A stretch of DNA of 31,118 bases, taken from JBKQWK01 sp052139595. Its GTDB lineage: Bacteria > Actinomycetota > Thermoleophilia > UBA2241. The position numbers were made by a program, and so were the translations under genes. Where the stretch lies: NCBI GenBank assembly GCA_052139595.1, contig JBKQWK010000285.1:1-31118 (forward strand). Reading direction: 5' to 3'. Shown here one piece after another: positions 30,092 through 31,118 of the stretch. Position 1 is the first letter of the stretch. Every line of letters begins with the position of its first letter. The notes beneath the pieces were generated by a model. That model did not search any database. It saw only the letters and a list, made by a program, of their open reading frames with translations, and was not told the origin of the DNA.

Positions 30092-30432
30092 GCGACTCCG
30101 CCGATGCCCTCACGACCAGGCTGGCCGCGCTGCGCACCAGTCCAGGCATCAAAGCAGCGCTACTGATCTCGCACGACGGATTCGTGGTCGCCAGCGACGC
30201 CGATAAGACGATTAACAGCGAGGCGATCGCCGCTCAGGTTGCCGGCGTTATCGACATCGGCCAACGTCTTGCCGATGAGCTTGGCCAAGCCGAGGCACGC
30301 TACTTTTCAGTCGAACTGGACAGCCTCAACGTCGTACTGGCTCCGTTTGGGTCGGAACTTCTGCTCGCCCTCATCGGCGATCCCGACGCCCTGAGCCTGA
30401 GTTACACGCTCATTCACCCTGGGGGCAACTGA
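30088..30432 (+). CDS. Roadblock/LC7-domain protein
   Basis: This is a small dimerising protein of 114 residues with the Roadblock/LC7 (MglB-like) fold. Bacterial members often regulate small Ras-like GTPases or act as scaffolds in polarity and motility systems. Visible signatures are the first helix TRLAALRTSPGIKAALLISH, then DGFVVASDADKTINSEAIAA, the central helix AGVIDIGQRLADELGQ, and the last strands FSVELDSLNVVLAPFG and ELLLALIGDP. The GTG start overlaps the preceding gene by 4 bases. No MglA-type GTPase gene is seen in the window; one could lie elsewhere. The target is unknown. Confidence 0.85.
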   Translation: MSDSADALTTRLAALRTSPGIKAALLISHDGFVVASDADKTINSEAIAAQVAGVIDIGQRLADELGQAEARYFSVELDSLNVVLAPFGSELLLALIGDPDALSLSYTLIHPGGN

Positions 30433-30485
30433 ACGGGTCCATCGCCGCCATCAAGGTCATACGACCTCAGAAAGAAGGTGTCGTC

Positions 30486-31085
30486 ATGGAAGACGCAGGC
30501 GAAAAACTGGATCAGCTGGCGCGGAGCGAAGAACAGTGTACGAAATGCAAGGAGATCGTAGACTGCCGGCTCCGCGCCCTGAGTGGTACCGGACATCCCC
30601 ACGCCGCTGTCATGTTCGTCTCGTTACACCCCTCTGTCGCCGACGAGGTGGCCAACCTGCCAGCCGGCACCGAGCTCGTCAACGACCTGGCCGAGTTCAT
30701 GCCGGCGCTCAGCAACGGCGCCCGCGCGAGCGCCTATTTCACGACACTGCTGAAGTGCGTGCCGCGCAGCGACTGCGCTGTGCGCGACCCCCGGCATGAA
30801 GAGAAGGAGAACTGCTTCAGTTACCTGAGCAAAGAGATCTCGATCACGACGCCGCATTACGTCGTCGCAATCGGCGAAGAGACGGCCCGTTTCCTGCTCG
30901 GCAAGCTCTTTCATGATCTGCCGTACGAGGCCAGTGATTCGCTGGAGCTGCGCGTTTTCGACAGCCCAGCGTTCAAGGTCGTGCCGATCGCCACACCAGC
31001 CGAGCTGCGTCGCCGCGACGATAAAGCCCGCAAAGAATACAGCGATCGCCTGCACACCCTCGCTGGCCTCATGGGCCTGCACTAA
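30486..31085 (+). CDS. Degenerate uracil-DNA glycosylase family 4/5-like iron-sulfur protein
   Basis: The 199-residue protein has the general layout of iron-sulfur uracil-DNA glycosylases. The four presumed cluster ligands are kept: C18 and C21 (CTKC), C91 (LLKC) and C110 (ENC). PHYVVAIGEETARFLLG fits the late strand-helix of the fold. The catalytic motifs are not kept. The usual GEAPG-type loop reads SLHPS near residues 46-50, and the C-terminal HPS-type motif reads ATPAELRR near 169-176. It may therefore bind DNA or nucleotides without base excision, or have a different activity. The ATG has AAGGTG about 7 nt upstream. A small dyad AGGTC-ATAC-GACCT (30454-30467) lies in the 53-bp gap before it. 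Fold assignment is moderately sure; function is open. Confidence 0.6.
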   Translation: MEDAGEKLDQLARSEEQCTKCKEIVDCRLRALSGTGHPHAAVMFVSLHPSVADEVANLPAGTELVNDLAEFMPALSNGARASAYFTTLLKCVPRSDCAVRDPRHEEKENCFSYLSKEISITTPHYVVAIGEETARFLLGKLFHDLPYEASDSLELRVFDSPAFKVVPIATPAELRRRDDKARKEYSDRLHTLAGLMGLH

Positions 31086-31118
31086 CCGGAGGCTCGGCGC
31101 CAACCGGAGAAACGCCAG

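Noticed and set aside
1..31118. CRISPR arrays, insertion sequences, phage genes, rRNA
   Set aside because: No repeat-spacer pattern, transposase, integrase or rRNA-like sequence was seen in the window.

Overview
The window is GC-rich (roughly 60%), densely coded DNA from an anaerobic or facultatively anaerobic bacterium. Evidence for this is a ferredoxin-centred gene set (indolepyruvate:ferredoxin oxidoreductase, tungsten-type aldehyde:ferredoxin oxidoreductase, CoA ligase), a complex I operon and a TatA/TatC pair. Frequent GTG starts and several promoters placed so that the mRNA would be leaderless would suit a deep-branching Actinomycetota-like lineage, but the taxon cannot be fixed from the sequence alone.

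Layout. (1) 1-3364: end of a GDP-mannose 4,6-dehydratase gene, facing a sugar-nucleotide epimerase and a polyprenyl-phosphate sugar transferase; this is surface polysaccharide synthesis. (2) 3526-5080: a YmdB-type phosphodiesterase and a small membrane protein, divergently transcribed. (3) 5113-19960, minus strand: one tightly coupled complex I operon in the order nuoA-B-C-D-H-[I'E]-F-[FAD protein-I'']-J-K-L-M-N. (4) 20328-21664, plus strand: tatA and tatC. (5) 21720-28479, minus strand: iorA-iorB-ACT-paaK with 4-nt overlaps, then an AOR gene coupled to a class II aldolase gene. (6) 28730-31085, plus strand: a degenerate GGDEF membrane protein, a small unknown protein coupled to a Roadblock/LC7 protein, and a degenerate iron-sulfur uracil-DNA-glycosylase-like protein.

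The main point of interest is the complex I operon. It has no stand-alone nuoI and no molybdopterin-type nuoG. At the place where an 11-subunit (ABCDHIJKLMN) complex I would carry nuoI there is a three-gene electron-input cassette. Its first gene is NuoE preceded by the N-terminal half of NuoI. Its second is a HydB/StnB-type NuoF with extra iron-sulfur domains. Its third is a NuoG/GltD-like FAD and NAD(P)-binding iron-sulfur protein that ends in the C-terminal half of NuoI. The simplest reading is that a cassette resembling the StnABC transhydrogenase was inserted inside nuoI and the two NuoI halves now sit on the outer cassette proteins. The predicted machine would join an NADH site, a probable NADPH site and possibly ferredoxin to a proton-pumping quinone reductase.

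The neighbouring ior/AOR/paaK genes would make reduced ferredoxin and acyl-CoA or acids from amino acids and aldehydes, so this complex I is a plausible outlet for those electrons. That link is an inference from gene context.
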